64,000 nt of DNA from Clostridium homopropionicum DSM 5847 (GCF_001263795.1 NZ_LHUR01000012.1:62001-126000); one strand, 5' to 3'. Shown: positions 26,717 through 36,185, numbered from the stretch's first letter. Translations and numbers: made by a program. Notes: generated by a model not told the origin, from the letters alone.

Positions 26717-28219
26717 ATGCATAAAATTGGAGTTATTGATATTGGTTCAAATTCAATGAGACTGGTATTAGTAGGGTTATACGATAGCCTGTCCTTTAGG
26801 ATTATTGATGAAATAAAAGAAACTGTTAGACTTGGTAAAGATATGGATGTGGATGAACAGCTTCATCCATATAGAATAGAAAAAGCTATTGAAGTATTAT
26901 CATTTTTTAAGAAAGTATGCAGTGCCTCTGGTATTGATACAATTGTTGCTGTTGCAACAGAAGCTGTAAGAAAAGCTTCTAACCAAAAAAAATTTATAGA
27001 TAGAGTATTTAATGAGACTGGCATTAAAATTAGAATATTAAGCGGCTTTGAAGAAGCTTATTATGACTACTTTGCTATAGTGAATAGTATGGATATTAAA
27101 GAAGGTCTTGTAATGGACATTGGTGGTAAAAGCACTGAGTTAATATGGATAAAGGATAGAAATATCAAGGAGGCAATTAGTCTACCTATAGGTGCTATAA
27201 ACCTTACAGAAAAGTTTAGCCTGGATAAAAGCATGGATGCCCCTAATATAGAAGCATTGAATAGTTTTATAAAAGAAAATCTAAGAACTGTACCTTGGCT
27301 TAAAAATATTATTGGTCTTCCACTTATTGGCGTTGGAGGTACTTTCAGAAATATTGGAAAGATCAATAAAAAACGACTTAACTATCCCTTAGATCATTCT
27401 CATAATTTTCATATGGATTCTCATGAAATTACAGAAATTTATAATTTAATTAAAGATAAATCTCCAAGTGAAATAAAAAAAGTAAAAGGATTATCTAAGG
27501 ATAGAGCAGATATATTTTTTGGTGCTTTGACAGCTGTTAATAATGTGGTTGAATTTTGCAGCATTTCTGAGGTGTGCGTTAGTGGAAATGGTCTTAGAGA
27601 AGGAATTATTTACGAGCATGTTTTAGGTGGTAAAAAGCCAGTAGAGGATGTTCTAGACTTCTCTCTAAATAATATGATTAATTATTATAGATTAAATAAA
27701 GAACATAGTAATCAGGTTTGGAATATAGCTGCTTCCTTATTTTATCAATTAAAACCTGTACATCAAATAAAAATAAGCTCTAATAAGATTCTCAAAACTG
27801 CTTCATTACTACACGATTGTGGAATTCATATTAGCTATTATCATCACGAAAAGCATTCCTTCTACATTATTTTAAATTCTCCAATAAGAGGATTAACTCA
27901 CAGAGAGCAGCTTATTGCAGCCTATGTATCAGCTTTTCATAGGAAGGATGAATTTACTATAAACAACTATACTCATAAAAAACTTTTATCACAAGAAGAT
28001 TTATTGTTAATTAAAAAGCTGGGAGTTATACTTAGGATTTCTGAAAGCCTAGATAAGAGCATGAATGGAAATGTAGAAGAACTTCAATGTATTATTGAAA
28101 AAGATAAAGTAAAAATTAAAATATCATCTATATTTTCTCCTAATATGGAAATTGAAGATGCTATGAGTGCTGCTTCAATTTTTAATAAACTCTTCGATAG
28201 AAAATTAATAATTGAATAA
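26717..28219 (+). CDS. ppx: Ppx/GppA phosphatase with C-terminal HD domain (second copy)
   Basis: 500 residues with the same two-domain layout as the divergent neighbour. GVIDIGSNSMRLVLVGL, AVATEAVRKASN and VMDIGGKSTELIWI (the intact phosphate-binding motif) mark the Ppx/GppA part; LLHDCGIHISYYHHEKHSFYI and YVSAFHRKDE mark the HD part. It probably acts as exopolyphosphatase and/or guanosine pentaphosphate phosphohydrolase in the cytoplasm. The start ATG has GGGAGG. The next gene, 65 bases downstream, encodes a free HD domain of the same type, likely co-transcribed. Confidence 0.92.
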   Translation: MHKIGVIDIGSNSMRLVLVGLYDSLSFRIIDEIKETVRLGKDMDVDEQLHPYRIEKAIEVLSFFKKVCSASGIDTIVAVATEAVRKASNQKKFIDRVFNETGIKIRILSGFEEAYYDYFAIVNSMDIKEGLVMDIGGKSTELIWIKDRNIKEAISLPIGAINLTEKFSLDKSMDAPNIEALNSFIKENLRTVPWLKNIIGLPLIGVGGTFRNIGKINKKRLNYPLDHSHNFHMDSHEITEIYNLIKDKSPSEIKKVKGLSKDRADIFFGALTAVNNVVEFCSISEVCVSGNGLREGIIYEHVLGGKKPVEDVLDFSLNNMINYYRLNKEHSNQVWNIAASLFYQLKPVHQIKISSNKILKTASLLHDCGIHISYYHHEKHSFYIILNSPIRGLTHREQLIAAYVSAFHRKDEFTINNYTHKKLLSQEDLLLIKKLGVILRISESLDKSMNGNVEELQCIIEKDKVKIKISSIFSPNMEIEDAMSAASIFNKLFDRKLIIE

Positions 28220-28284
28220 CAAATAAATTGTATAAAATTTCCTCCTATTTCATACATTAAGATATGAAGAAGGAGGTTTTTTAT

Positions 28285-28869
28285 ATGAACATTAATTCTT
28301 ATATTAGTGAGGAAGAGGTATTAAGTATATCTGAAAAGTATATAAGCTCTCAAAATTTAGCTCATTCAATAAAAGTTGCTGATTATTCTTTGGTTCTTTT
28401 TGATGCACTAAAAGAGGAGTTAAAACTTTCTTGTAAGTATAAGGCTATTCTCAAGTACAGCGCTTTACTTCACGATATTGGCTATTATATTGATAAGAAA
28501 AAACATCATAAGCATACAAAGAATATTATCATGATAGACTCAAACTTTAACAAAATACCTGATGAATTTAGAAATTTCATGGCATTAATAAGCAGCAGCC
28601 ATAGAAAAGACATTGATAAAGACATAAAATATTATTCAAAAGAGCTTCAACAGGAATGCTTAAAATTAATTTCAATCTTAAGAATTGCAGATTCTCTAGA
28701 TCATACTCACAAGTTTGATATTAAACTACACAAGGCTTCTGTTCAGAATAAAACTCTTAATATAAGTCTTATTGGGACAGAAGCCTCAAATATAATTGAT
28801 AGATTAGAAAAAAAATCTAAGCTTATTAAGGATGTCTTTAATATAGGTGTATCTTGTGAAATTAACTAA
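28285..28869 (+). CDS. stand-alone HD domain protein related to the Ppx C-terminal domain
   Basis: 194 residues from the ATG at 28285, with AAGGAGG 8 bases upstream; an earlier in-frame ATG at 28264 reads through the ribosome site and is rejected. HD signature ALLHDIGYYIDKKKHHKHTKNI and SSSHRKDIDKD; ISILRIADSLDHTHKFDI parallels the LAVIFRIAEALDISH-like region of the Ppx-HD proteins. It looks like a freed copy of the Ppx C-terminal domain without the ASKHA part. It may be a nucleotide or polyphosphate phosphohydrolase, or a regulator of the neighbours; the substrate is unknown. Confidence 0.82.
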   Translation: MNINSYISEEEVLSISEKYISSQNLAHSIKVADYSLVLFDALKEELKLSCKYKAILKYSALLHDIGYYIDKKKHHKHTKNIIMIDSNFNKIPDEFRNFMALISSSHRKDIDKDIKYYSKELQQECLKLISILRIADSLDHTHKFDIKLHKASVQNKTLNISLIGTEASNIIDRLEKKSKLIKDVFNIGVSCEIN

Positions 28870-28874
28870 TTTTT

Positions 28875-30653
28875 TTAAATTTCTCTAGTTTCTCTACTTA
28901 ACCATAGCTTTTCTTCTTCATTTAAATAAGCCGATAACTTTTCATATACATTTTTATGATAATTATTTAGCCATTTCTTCTCAACCTCAGTTAACATCTC
29001 TTTGTTCAATCCATCTAAATCAATTGGACAATAGGTTATAGCTTCAAATTTCATAAATTGACCAAATTCAGTCTTTTCATCTTCAATAACCAACATCATA
29101 TTTTCAGTTCTTATACCGTATTTACCCTCTTTATATATTCCAGGTTCATTAGTAATAATCATACCTTTTTCTAATCTTGCCTCATTAGGTATTTGGGCAA
29201 ATCTTTGAGGTCCTTCATGAACATTTAATAAAAATCCTACACCATGACCAGTACCGCATTTATAGTCCATTCCTTCATCCCATATAGGTTTTCTAGCAAT
29301 TACATCTAAATTAGAGCCAGTAGCACCATATAGGAATTTTAAGCTGTCTAATGCAATATGACTTTTCAATACTAGGGTAAAATCCTTCTTTTCTTCTTCT
29401 GTTAAATCTCCAAGTACAATTGTCCTTGTTACATCTGTAGTTCCATCAAAATACTGTCCACCGGAATCTACAAGGAAAAAGCCCTTCGGTTTTAATGTAT
29501 ACTGACTTTCAGGGTTTGCTTTATAGTGCATCATAGCTGCATTATCTTTATAAGCTGCAATTGTATCAAAGCTTACTTGAAGGAAATTTTCTTGCTCTCT
29601 TCTAAAGGCTTCTAACTTATCTTCTGCAGAAATTTCAGTAATTTCCTCTTTCTCTATAGATGTCTTTAGCCACTTAATAAATTTAACCATGGCTACTCCA
29701 TCTTTCACCTGGCAATTTCTTAAATTCTCTATTTCAATATCATTTTTAATAGATTTTAGCTTAGTAGTTATATTCATAGCTTCAATTTTTCTTGTACTTG
29801 AGCTAATTGCCTTATATAATAGTATATTTGTTTTTGTTGTATCAAGTATTATCGAATCTTTTTTAGTTAGCTTCTCTAAAAATTCCTCTATTTTTTCATA
29901 AGGTTTTATTTTTATACCTTCAGCTTCTAATTCTTTTTTTATATCCTTTGGCACCTTTACAGGATTAATAAATAAATAACATTTCTCCGTTGAAATAATT
30001 ATATAAGCTGTAACTACAGGGTTATTAGGAACGTCATATCCTCTTATATTTAATAGCCAAGCTATATCATCTAGAGAAGTTAAAAGATAATAGTTTGCCC
30101 CTAGCTTCTCCATCTCTTTTCTTACTTCATTAAGCTTTTCTGTTCTTGATTTTCCTGCGTATTTTACTTCATGAGTAAAAATTTCTCCTGTAGGTATTTC
30201 AGGTCTATCCTTCCAAAGCTTATTAATTAAATCTTTATCAGTTTTTAATTCTATGCTTTTTAGCTGAAATCTACTTTCCATTTCCTTTACTTGATCTACT
30301 GAAAAAACCTTTCCATCAAAAGCAACTTTACTTCCTTCCTCTAAAGTCTGAAATAACCATTCATAGTATGAAGGCACCTCTGGTTCTGCTGCCTTAAAAA
30401 GCTTCATTCCTGAACCTTCAAGCTGTTTTTCTGCTTGAATGTAATACCTTCCATCTGTCCAGAGACCCGCATCATTTAATGTTATAACCGCTGTGCCTGC
30501 TGAACCAGTAAAGCCTGAAATCCACCTTCTGCTCTTCCAATGTTCAGCAACATATTCACTCTGGTTGGCATCGAAGCTTGGAACTATATATGCATCAATG
30601 TCATTCTTTTTCATTAACTTTCTTAAATCTTCAATTCTTTCCCTAATTGACAT
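28875..30653 (-). CDS. pepP: Xaa-Pro aminopeptidase (M24B)
   Basis: 592 residues, the long form with two N-terminal creatinase-like domains (IDAYIVPSFDANQSEYVAEHWK; about 1-310) and a pita-bread catalytic domain. Metal ligands lie in DSGGQYFDGTTDVTRT, GTGHGVGFLLNVHEGP, NEPGIYKEGKYGIRTENM; the C-terminal extension (about 530-592) is typical of eukaryote-like PepP. It removes N-terminal residues preceding proline from peptides in the cytoplasm. The start overlaps the end of eutH by 31 bases with GGGAGG upstream, so the two are co-translated. Confidence 0.95.
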   Translation of the reverse strand: MSIRERIEDLRKLMKKNDIDAYIVPSFDANQSEYVAEHWKSRRWISGFTGSAGTAVITLNDAGLWTDGRYYIQAEKQLEGSGMKLFKAAEPEVPSYYEWLFQTLEEGSKVAFDGKVFSVDQVKEMESRFQLKSIELKTDKDLINKLWKDRPEIPTGEIFTHEVKYAGKSRTEKLNEVRKEMEKLGANYYLLTSLDDIAWLLNIRGYDVPNNPVVTAYIIISTEKCYLFINPVKVPKDIKKELEAEGIKIKPYEKIEEFLEKLTKKDSIILDTTKTNILLYKAISSSTRKIEAMNITTKLKSIKNDIEIENLRNCQVKDGVAMVKFIKWLKTSIEKEEITEISAEDKLEAFRREQENFLQVSFDTIAAYKDNAAMMHYKANPESQYTLKPKGFFLVDSGGQYFDGTTDVTRTIVLGDLTEEEKKDFTLVLKSHIALDSLKFLYGATGSNLDVIARKPIWDEGMDYKCGTGHGVGFLLNVHEGPQRFAQIPNEARLEKGMIITNEPGIYKEGKYGIRTENMMLVIEDEKTEFGQFMKFEAITYCPIDLDGLNKEMLTEVEKKWLNNYHKNVYEKLSAYLNEEEKLWLSRETREI

Positions 30654-31726
30654 ATCAAAACCTCCCTTTCATATATCCATGAAGCTAAGATTATGCTTAT
30701 TATTCCTGCAACAATTTTTGCAAGCATAAAGCTTCCCAGCATTTCTGGTGCTAGCCCTGAAACAAATCCAAACTGTCCTCCAATAACAAAAGCACCACTT
30801 ACAGAAAAAGCAGCAGCCACCACTTTCCCCTTAGGATTCATTTCTTTATAAATTCCAAAGGTTAAAAGATTGCTCGCTAAATTTCCAATTAACCCTGAAA
30901 CTGCTTCCCTATTTAATCCAAACTTACTTCCTATTTTTTCAAGACTACTGCCAAACAAACGGTTTAACATATAAATCATAGGATATGCTCCAGATAAAAC
31001 AATAGATATTTTTACTATTATTGATGCAACCTCAGAAAAAGGAGCAAGTCCATTAACTATTTTATATCCAAATAGTATATCTATACCTTGAAGGATTAAT
31101 CCTATAATACTTAAGGCAACTATTGCCTTACCAAAAATATTAAGAACTTTTATTATTTCTTTTGGAATTAATAAAATTGATACTGAAAGCATAAGAGCAA
31201 TAATAAAAATGGGCATAATGTTCCATAAAAGAATATTAAGTTTTAAACCTTGAAAAATACCCGCAACTAAGCAACCTATTGGCAAGGAAATAGTCCCTAT
31301 TAATACTCCTTTAAAAAAATATTCCTTATCTCTCTCTTCTATAATACCCATAGCTACTGGAATAGTAAAGCTTATAACAGTTCCAATAGTTGAGGCTACA
31401 ACAACTCCAGCAAATAATCCAATTTCTTTGCTGATATATAAGTCTGAAGACATTTGAAATCCTCCCATGTCTACTGCAAAAAATATAGCCGGTACTATTG
31501 AAGGATCTATATTTAAAGCTTCGCTTATTGGCATAATTACTTTAGAAAGTACATTGGACAATACTGGTGCTAAGGATAATATTCCAATCATGCCAAGTCC
31601 TAAGGATCCCATGGTCTTAATTCCTTCTTCAAATTTTTGCCCTAGTTTAAAAGGACTGCCAAGAACATAATCTATTGCACTTATTACAAAGAAAATTCCC
31701 ATTAAATACAAAATAACTTTATCCAA
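30623..31726 (-). CDS. eutH: EutH-type ethanolamine permease family protein
   Basis: About 367 residues and 10-11 membrane helices. GKFEEGIKTMGSLGLGMIGILSLAPVL (in part), FFAVDMGGFQMSS and ISGLIGNLASN-like segments match EutH. The frame extends to GTG 31756, but AAGGAG is 10 bases ahead of a TTG at 31726, giving MDKVILYLMGIFF, which fits the family N-terminus. EutH facilitates ethanolamine entry. No other eut gene, shell protein or ethanolamine ammonia-lyase is nearby, so here it may import another small molecule. It overlaps pepP. Confidence 0.85.
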   Translation of the reverse strand: MDKVILYLMGIFFVISAIDYVLGSPFKLGQKFEEGIKTMGSLGLGMIGILSLAPVLSNVLSKVIMPISEALNIDPSIVPAIFFAVDMGGFQMSSDLYISKEIGLFAGVVVASTIGTVISFTIPVAMGIIEERDKEYFFKGVLIGTISLPIGCLVAGIFQGLKLNILLWNIMPIFIIALMLSVSILLIPKEIIKVLNIFGKAIVALSIIGLILQGIDILFGYKIVNGLAPFSEVASIIVKISIVLSGAYPMIYMLNRLFGSSLEKIGSKFGLNREAVSGLIGNLASNLLTFGIYKEMNPKGKVVAAAFSVSGAFVIGGQFGFVSGLAPEMLGSFMLAKIVAGIISIILASWIYEREVLICQLGKELKI

Positions 31727-31756
31727 CTTTTTAATTCTCCTTAATGGCTTCACCAC

Positions 31757-32014
31757 AAATATTGTTTAAAATTCTTTATGTAGAATAGTCTTTTATTTAA
31801 ATATACTTAACTTCATAGCTTAATTATGTAGATAAGATATACGATTTTACTTTATTAATTATAGTTTTAAGTTATGCATTTATCAAGTTATACAATTAAT
31901 AGAAGTTTGATTAATAATATAAGAATTTCAGATGAAATTTTTTTGTACTAAATCCTTTAACAACAGCGTATATTTTTTTGTAGTATTTTTTAAAATTAGG
32001 TAGGAGAAATTTAA
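31757..32014. other. intergenic, no gene recognised
   Basis: About 260 very AT-rich bases upstream of eutH. I see no convincing reading frame, RNA motif or paired promoter hexamers on either strand; the eutH promoter must lie here. Confidence 0.5.
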
Positions 32015-32089
32015 ATGAACACAAAGAAGATATTTGTAATTACTCAAGATGTTATTGAAGAATGTTTAGCAGAATCTATTGGTGAATAA
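32015..32089 (+). CDS. 24-residue reading frame with a good ribosome site (doubtful gene)
   Basis: ATG at 32015 preceded by TAGGAG (9 bases), coding MNTKKIFVITQDVIEECLAE plus SIGE. It is too short to assign. It may be a truncated gene remnant cut by the palindromic repeat 60 bases downstream, or a leader peptide. No homologue is recognised. Confidence 0.25.
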   Translation: MNTKKIFVITQDVIEECLAESIGE

Positions 32090-32150
32090 ATAATGTCTGT
32101 AAATTGCTATTAATACCATATGTGTTGGTAGCTTTTTTATTTTTTGATAT

Positions 32151-32215
32151 AAGGTGCCAGGCACCGGAGAAAGGAGAATTTAAAGAATTCTCCTTTCTCC
32201 GGTGCCTGGCACCTT
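32151..32215. repeat. perfect 30-bp palindromic REP-like element
   Basis: 30-bp perfect arms and a 5-base loop (TAAAG). Each arm begins with the self-complementary GGTGCCAGGCACC, so the whole is a nested palindrome. GC-rich against the surrounding DNA, it lies 5 bases downstream of the potCD stop. GGTGCCAGGCACC-type palindromes are known as dispersed repeats in Firmicutes; no RAYT-like transposase is in the window. Confidence 0.9.
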
Positions 32216-32219
32216 TAAA

Positions 32220-34055
32220 TTATTGTTTTACTTCTGACCAAACCTTATCAAACTCTGTAATAGCTTCCCCAATATCCTTTAAGAATTCACCCTTTTTAAC
32301 ATCTTCGTCAGATGGATACACTGCAGTATCTTCCATAATTTCTTTATCAATAAAAGGATATGCAGCCTCATTAGGATTTCCGTATGGGAATTCTGCTGAA
32401 ATTTCAGCTGATATTTCTGGTTCCATTATAAAGTTAACAAACAGTTCAGCAGCTTCAGTATTTTTTGAAGTCTTTGGAATTACAAAGTTGTCTTGTTGCA
32501 GGAACAAGCCTTCCTTTGGAATTACATACTTAACATTTGCGTTTTCTCTCCTTGCTAAAGAACCTTCTGCTCCCCAAGCAAAAATAGCCTTTGCTTCTCC
32601 ATTTATTAAGCTGGTTTTTGGACTATCACTGTCATAAGCCTTAACATTATGTTGAAGCTTAATTAATTCTTCTTTTGCCTTCTTTAGTGCCTCAGGAGAA
32701 GTTTCATTTAGAGAATAGCCTAACTTCTTTAAGGTTATTCCTATAATAGCTCTCTCATCATCTAATATAGTTAAAGAATTTTTTAATTCTGGTTTCCATA
32801 AATCTGCATAACTTGTTATTGTTCCTTCAGGAATTTTTGAGCTATCATACGCAATGATACCTGCAAGCCACATATATGGAACACTATATTTATTACCTTT
32901 ATCAAAAGGTAAATCTAAATACTGCTTACCTATATTTTTTAAATTAGGCAAGTTATTTTTATTTATTTCTTTAATAAGATTTTGCTTTTTAAGAATTTCA
33001 ACCATAAAATCACTAGCTACAGCAATATCATAACTTTCCCCACCTGCCATAAGCTTTGCTAGCATTTCTTCGTTGGAAGAAAAAGTACTGTAATTTACTT
33101 TTATATTATAGGTTTGCTCAAATTTATCAATAACTGATTGTGGAAGATATTCTGACCAGTTAAATACGTTTATTACTTGCTTAGGACCCTCATTGGCTTT
33201 CGCAAAGCTCCATATGCCATAGCTAAAACCAGATATAACAAAAATTATAGCAAAAACAAGGGTTCCTATTTTCTTCATATTTAGGTTTATATTTTTCAAA
33301 GCCATAGATAGACCGGCAACAATAAAAGTAAATACTACTATTATTGTAGATAAAGCATTAATTTCAGGTGTTACACCGAATTTAACCATTGAAAATACCT
33401 TAAGTGGAAGTGTCATGCTTCCAGCTCCAGTTACGAAAAAGCTTATTATAACATCATCAAGAGATAAGGTAAAAGCAAGAAGTCCTCCCCCTATAACTCC
33501 AGGCATTATCATTGGAAGTGTAACATGAAAAAATGTTTTTATTGGTGTGGCACCTAAGTCCAGTGCAGCTTCTTCTACTGATGCATCAAAGCCATCCAGC
33601 CTTGTTTTCACAACCGCTACCACATAAGCAATACTAAAGGTTACATGGGCAATTATTAAAGATATTCTTCCTAGTGGTAATTTTATTAATGAGAAGAATG
33701 CCAATAACGAAATACCCATTACTATCTCTGGTATAATTAAGGGTACATTTAAGACTGAATCAATAATATTTTTCCCCTTAAATTTATATCTATATAATCC
33801 TAAAGCTGCAAAGGTTCCAATGATTACTGCAATAATCGTACTAATAATTGCAACTATAAAGGAGTTTTTAACTGCCTCTAATATTCCTGCATTATGCATT
33901 AGGCTATAGTACCACTTCATTGTAAAGCCATTCCAAACTACATTTAGCTTAGAATCATTGAAAGAAAATACAATAAGCACCATTATAGGTACATAAAGAA
34001 ACAAAAACATTAAGAAAGCATAAATAGATTTGAATATATTTCCTTTCCTATTCAT
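32220..34055 (-). CDS. potCD: fused spermidine/putrescine ABC permease and binding protein (PotC-PotD)
   Basis: 611 residues. Residues 1 to about 258 are a PotC permease with six helices and the EAA loop EEAALDLGATPIKTFFHVTLP; a membrane segment at about 266-288 then tethers an extracellular PotD domain (about 295-611) starting INVFNWSEYLPQSVIDKFE, with SDFMVEILKKQNL and WAGIIAYD-like substrate-cleft segments. The extra helix acts where a lipoprotein signal would be in a separate PotD. No frameshift or internal stop separates the halves, so it is a real fusion. Third gene of the potA-potB-potCD operon (3-base gap to potB). Confidence 0.95.
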   Translation of the reverse strand: MNRKGNIFKSIYAFLMFLFLYVPIMVLIVFSFNDSKLNVVWNGFTMKWYYSLMHNAGILEAVKNSFIVAIISTIIAVIIGTFAALGLYRYKFKGKNIIDSVLNVPLIIPEIVMGISLLAFFSLIKLPLGRISLIIAHVTFSIAYVVAVVKTRLDGFDASVEEAALDLGATPIKTFFHVTLPMIMPGVIGGGLLAFTLSLDDVIISFFVTGAGSMTLPLKVFSMVKFGVTPEINALSTIIVVFTFIVAGLSMALKNINLNMKKIGTLVFAIIFVISGFSYGIWSFAKANEGPKQVINVFNWSEYLPQSVIDKFEQTYNIKVNYSTFSSNEEMLAKLMAGGESYDIAVASDFMVEILKKQNLIKEINKNNLPNLKNIGKQYLDLPFDKGNKYSVPYMWLAGIIAYDSSKIPEGTITSYADLWKPELKNSLTILDDERAIIGITLKKLGYSLNETSPEALKKAKEELIKLQHNVKAYDSDSPKTSLINGEAKAIFAWGAEGSLARRENANVKYVIPKEGLFLQQDNFVIPKTSKNTEAAELFVNFIMEPEISAEISAEFPYGNPNEAAYPFIDKEIMEDTAVYPSDEDVKKGEFLKDIGEAITEFDKVWSEVKQ

Positions 34056-34058
34056 AGT

Positions 34059-34928
34059 CTAAAACACCTCCCACTTCTGCTTATTCCCACTAGACTTGGT
34101 GTAATAGAAAATTAAAATTACCATAACTATCATTAAAATTACTGAAATAGCAGAACCGAAAGGCCAATCTCTTGCTGTCAAGAACTGGTTTTTAATTAAA
34201 TTACTCATTAATACAACCTTACTTCCACCCATAAGATCTGTTATAAAAAACAAACCTAAGGTTGGAACAAACACAAGAAGGGAACCTGAAATAATTCCTG
34301 ACTTTGTAAGTGGAAGAGTAACCTTCAAAAACTTGTTCACTGGAGTTGCTCCAAGATCTTCTGCAGCCTCTAAAATTCTCATATCAAGCTTTTCAATTGA
34401 TGCGTAAAGAGGAAGCACCATAAATGGAAACATCATATATAACATGCCTATTGTAACTGCAAAGTTATTGTACATCATCTGTAGGGGTTCATTTATAAGT
34501 CCTATATTCATTAATAAAGTATTAATTATTCCCTCTGTTCTAAGCAAAATAATCATTGCATAAGTTCTAACTAAGGAGTTTGTCCAAAATGGTATCATGA
34601 TTAATAATAGAAATATAGGCCTAAGCTTTTTACTTGATCTAGCAATAATAAAAGCAAAGGGGTAACCTAATACCAAACAAACTATAGTAGTAAATAAACC
34701 TATTAAAACTGATTTGAAGAAAATCATTAAGTATAACTTATTAAATATTCTTCCATAATTACTTAAAGTAAAACTGTACACAACATCTCCAGCTTCTCCT
34801 CTTGCACAAAAGCTAACTATTAAAATTAATGCTAGAGGTACTATAAAAAAGGCTAGCATCCAAATAGTAACTGGTAACACTGTAGCCAAAAATCCTGCTT
34901 TATTTTTTGGGGAAATTCTCTTTTCCAT
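34059..34928 (-). CDS. potB: spermidine/putrescine ABC transporter permease PotB
   Basis: 289 residues, six helices, EAA loop LEAAEDLGATPVNKFLKVTLPL. The N-terminal IWMLAFFIVPLALILIVSF is typical of PotB. The start at the ATG 34928 is 8 bases after AGGGG; a GTG at 34937 would overlap the site. It pairs with the PotC half of the next gene to make the channel of the polyamine importer. Confidence 0.95.
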   Translation of the reverse strand: MEKRISPKNKAGFLATVLPVTIWMLAFFIVPLALILIVSFCARGEAGDVVYSFTLSNYGRIFNKLYLMIFFKSVLIGLFTTIVCLVLGYPFAFIIARSSKKLRPIFLLLIMIPFWTNSLVRTYAMIILLRTEGIINTLLMNIGLINEPLQMMYNNFAVTIGMLYMMFPFMVLPLYASIEKLDMRILEAAEDLGATPVNKFLKVTLPLTKSGIISGSLLVFVPTLGLFFITDLMGGSKVVLMSNLIKNQFLTARDWPFGSAISVILMIVMVILIFYYTKSSGNKQKWEVF

Positions 34929-34939
34929 CTTTATCACCC

Positions 34940-36025
34940 CTATGCCTTAATTACTACTGTATGCTTTGGATTCCAAGTAACAAATAAATCTTCTTCTTTA
35001 TTATCAAAGGCAAAATTTTGTCCGATTGGTTCATTTACGATGATTTTCTTACCATTTTTTAGAACCATTATAGTTTTGATATTTGATCCAACATATATCT
35101 GCTCTTTAAATTTACATTGAAGCCACACGTCTCCTTCTTCTGCCTGAGGCTTAATTTTTATTCTCTCAGGTCTTACGGAAACTGTAAATTTATCACCTAA
35201 ATCATAATTAAGATTTGGAATTCTTATAATATCCTGCTCTTGTTCTAAGTGCAGCAGCACTTCTGCGTCTTTTATTTTAATTGCCTCTCCTTCTAGAAGG
35301 TTTGTCTCTCCTAAAAAGTCAGCTACAAATTTAGTCTTTGGTCTTTCGTATAGTTCTTCTGGTGTTCCTAGCTGTTCTATTACTCCATTATTCATAACTA
35401 CTATTCTATCAGACATAGTTAAAGCCTCTTCCTGATCGTGAGTTACAAAGATAAAAGTAATGCCTAGCTTTTTTTGAAGATATTTTAATTCCAATTGCAT
35501 CTGTTTGCGAAGCTTTAAGTCAAGAGCACCAAGAGGTTCATCTAGTAATAACACCTTTGGATTATTTATTAAGGCTCTAGCAATAGCTACACGCTGCATT
35601 TGACCTCCGCTTAGCTGAGAAGGCATTCTGGTTTCAAACCCTTCCAATCTTACCGTTCTAATCATTTCCAATACCCTTTTTTCAATATCATCCTTAGGAA
35701 CCTTTTTCATTTTTAGTCCAAAGGCGATATTATCAAAAACATTCATGTGAGGAAAAAGTGCATAATTTTGAAAAACAGTATTTACACTTCTTTCATGTGG
35801 TGATTTTTCTGTAATATTTTCTCCGTCGATTATAATTTCCCCACTGGTAGGTACTTCAAAGCCAGCGATTATTCTTAAGGTTGTCGTTTTTCCACAACCG
35901 CTTGGACCTAGAATAGTCAAAAATTCTCCTTTTTTAATCTCAAGGTTCAGATTATCTATTACTGTCTCCTCTTGATCAAAGCATTTACAAACCTTTAACA
36001 ATTGAACAAAAACATCCTCTGTCAC
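34940..36025 (-). CDS. potA: spermidine/putrescine ABC transporter ATPase PotA
   Basis: 361 residues. Walker [21 protein letters not shown]-loop NYALFPHM, signature [15 protein letters not shown], Walker [13 protein letters not shown], His-loop [12 protein letters not shown], followed by a C-terminal TOBE domain (about 285-361) with [10 protein letters not shown]. It energises uptake of polyamines. The start is GTG 36025, 8 bases after AAGGAG. First gene of the pot operon; its leader contains a promoter and a terminator-like hairpin, suggesting attenuation. Confidence 0.96.
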   Translation of the reverse strand: MTEDVFVQLLKVCKCFDQEETVIDNLNLEIKKGEFLTILGPSGCGKTTTLRIIAGFEVPTSGEIIIDGENITEKSPHERSVNTVFQNYALFPHMNVFDNIAFGLKMKKVPKDDIEKRVLEMIRTVRLEGFETRMPSQLSGGQMQRVAIARALINNPKVLLLDEPLGALDLKLRKQMQLELKYLQKKLGITFIFVTHDQEEALTMSDRIVVMNNGVIEQLGTPEELYERPKTKFVADFLGETNLLEGEAIKIKDAEVLLHLEQEQDIIRIPNLNYDLGDKFTVSVRPERIKIKPQAEEGDVWLQCKFKEQIYVGSNIKTIMVLKNGKKIIVNEPIGQNFAFDNKEEDLFVTWNPKHTVVIKA

Positions 36026-36069
36026 ACCTTAACAACTCCTTTATTATAATTTTTTATGGTAAAAAGAAA

Positions 36070-36106
36070 AACCCCTTATGGCATAGCATAGGCCAAGAAG
36101 AAGGTT
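36070..36106 (-). terminator. terminator-like hairpin in the potA leader (possible attenuator)
   Basis: Minus strand: AACCTTCTTCTTGGC-loop-GCCATAAGGGGTT followed by TTTCTTTTT, located 45-80 bases before potA and about 45 bases after the promoter start region. With a second hairpin (TTATAATTA/TAATTATAA) just upstream, it could switch between termination and read-through. The signal sensed is unknown. Confidence 0.55.
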
Positions 36107-36156
36107 GTTTATAAAATTATAATTATCAACAAAAAAGTGTAATTATAACGTAATTG

Positions 36157-36185
36157 AATATAACATAATTAGTTTTAAATCTCAA
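36157..36185 (-). promoter_or_regulatory. sigma-A promoter of the pot operon
   Basis: TTGAGA-17-TATATT on the minus strand, giving a leader of about 120 bases before the potA GTG. The 340-base divergent region to hydC holds this promoter, the hairpins described separately, and no other gene. Confidence 0.65.

Noticed and set aside
32104-32637. Plus-strand frame of 177 codons across the palindrome and the potCD end
   Set aside because: It reads through the REP-like palindrome and antisense to the PotD domain. The encoded residues show no domain.
32220-34055. Assembly or frameshift artefact joining potC and potD
   Set aside because: The frame is continuous through a hydrophobic linker helix that makes biological sense as a tether, with no stop or overlap scar.
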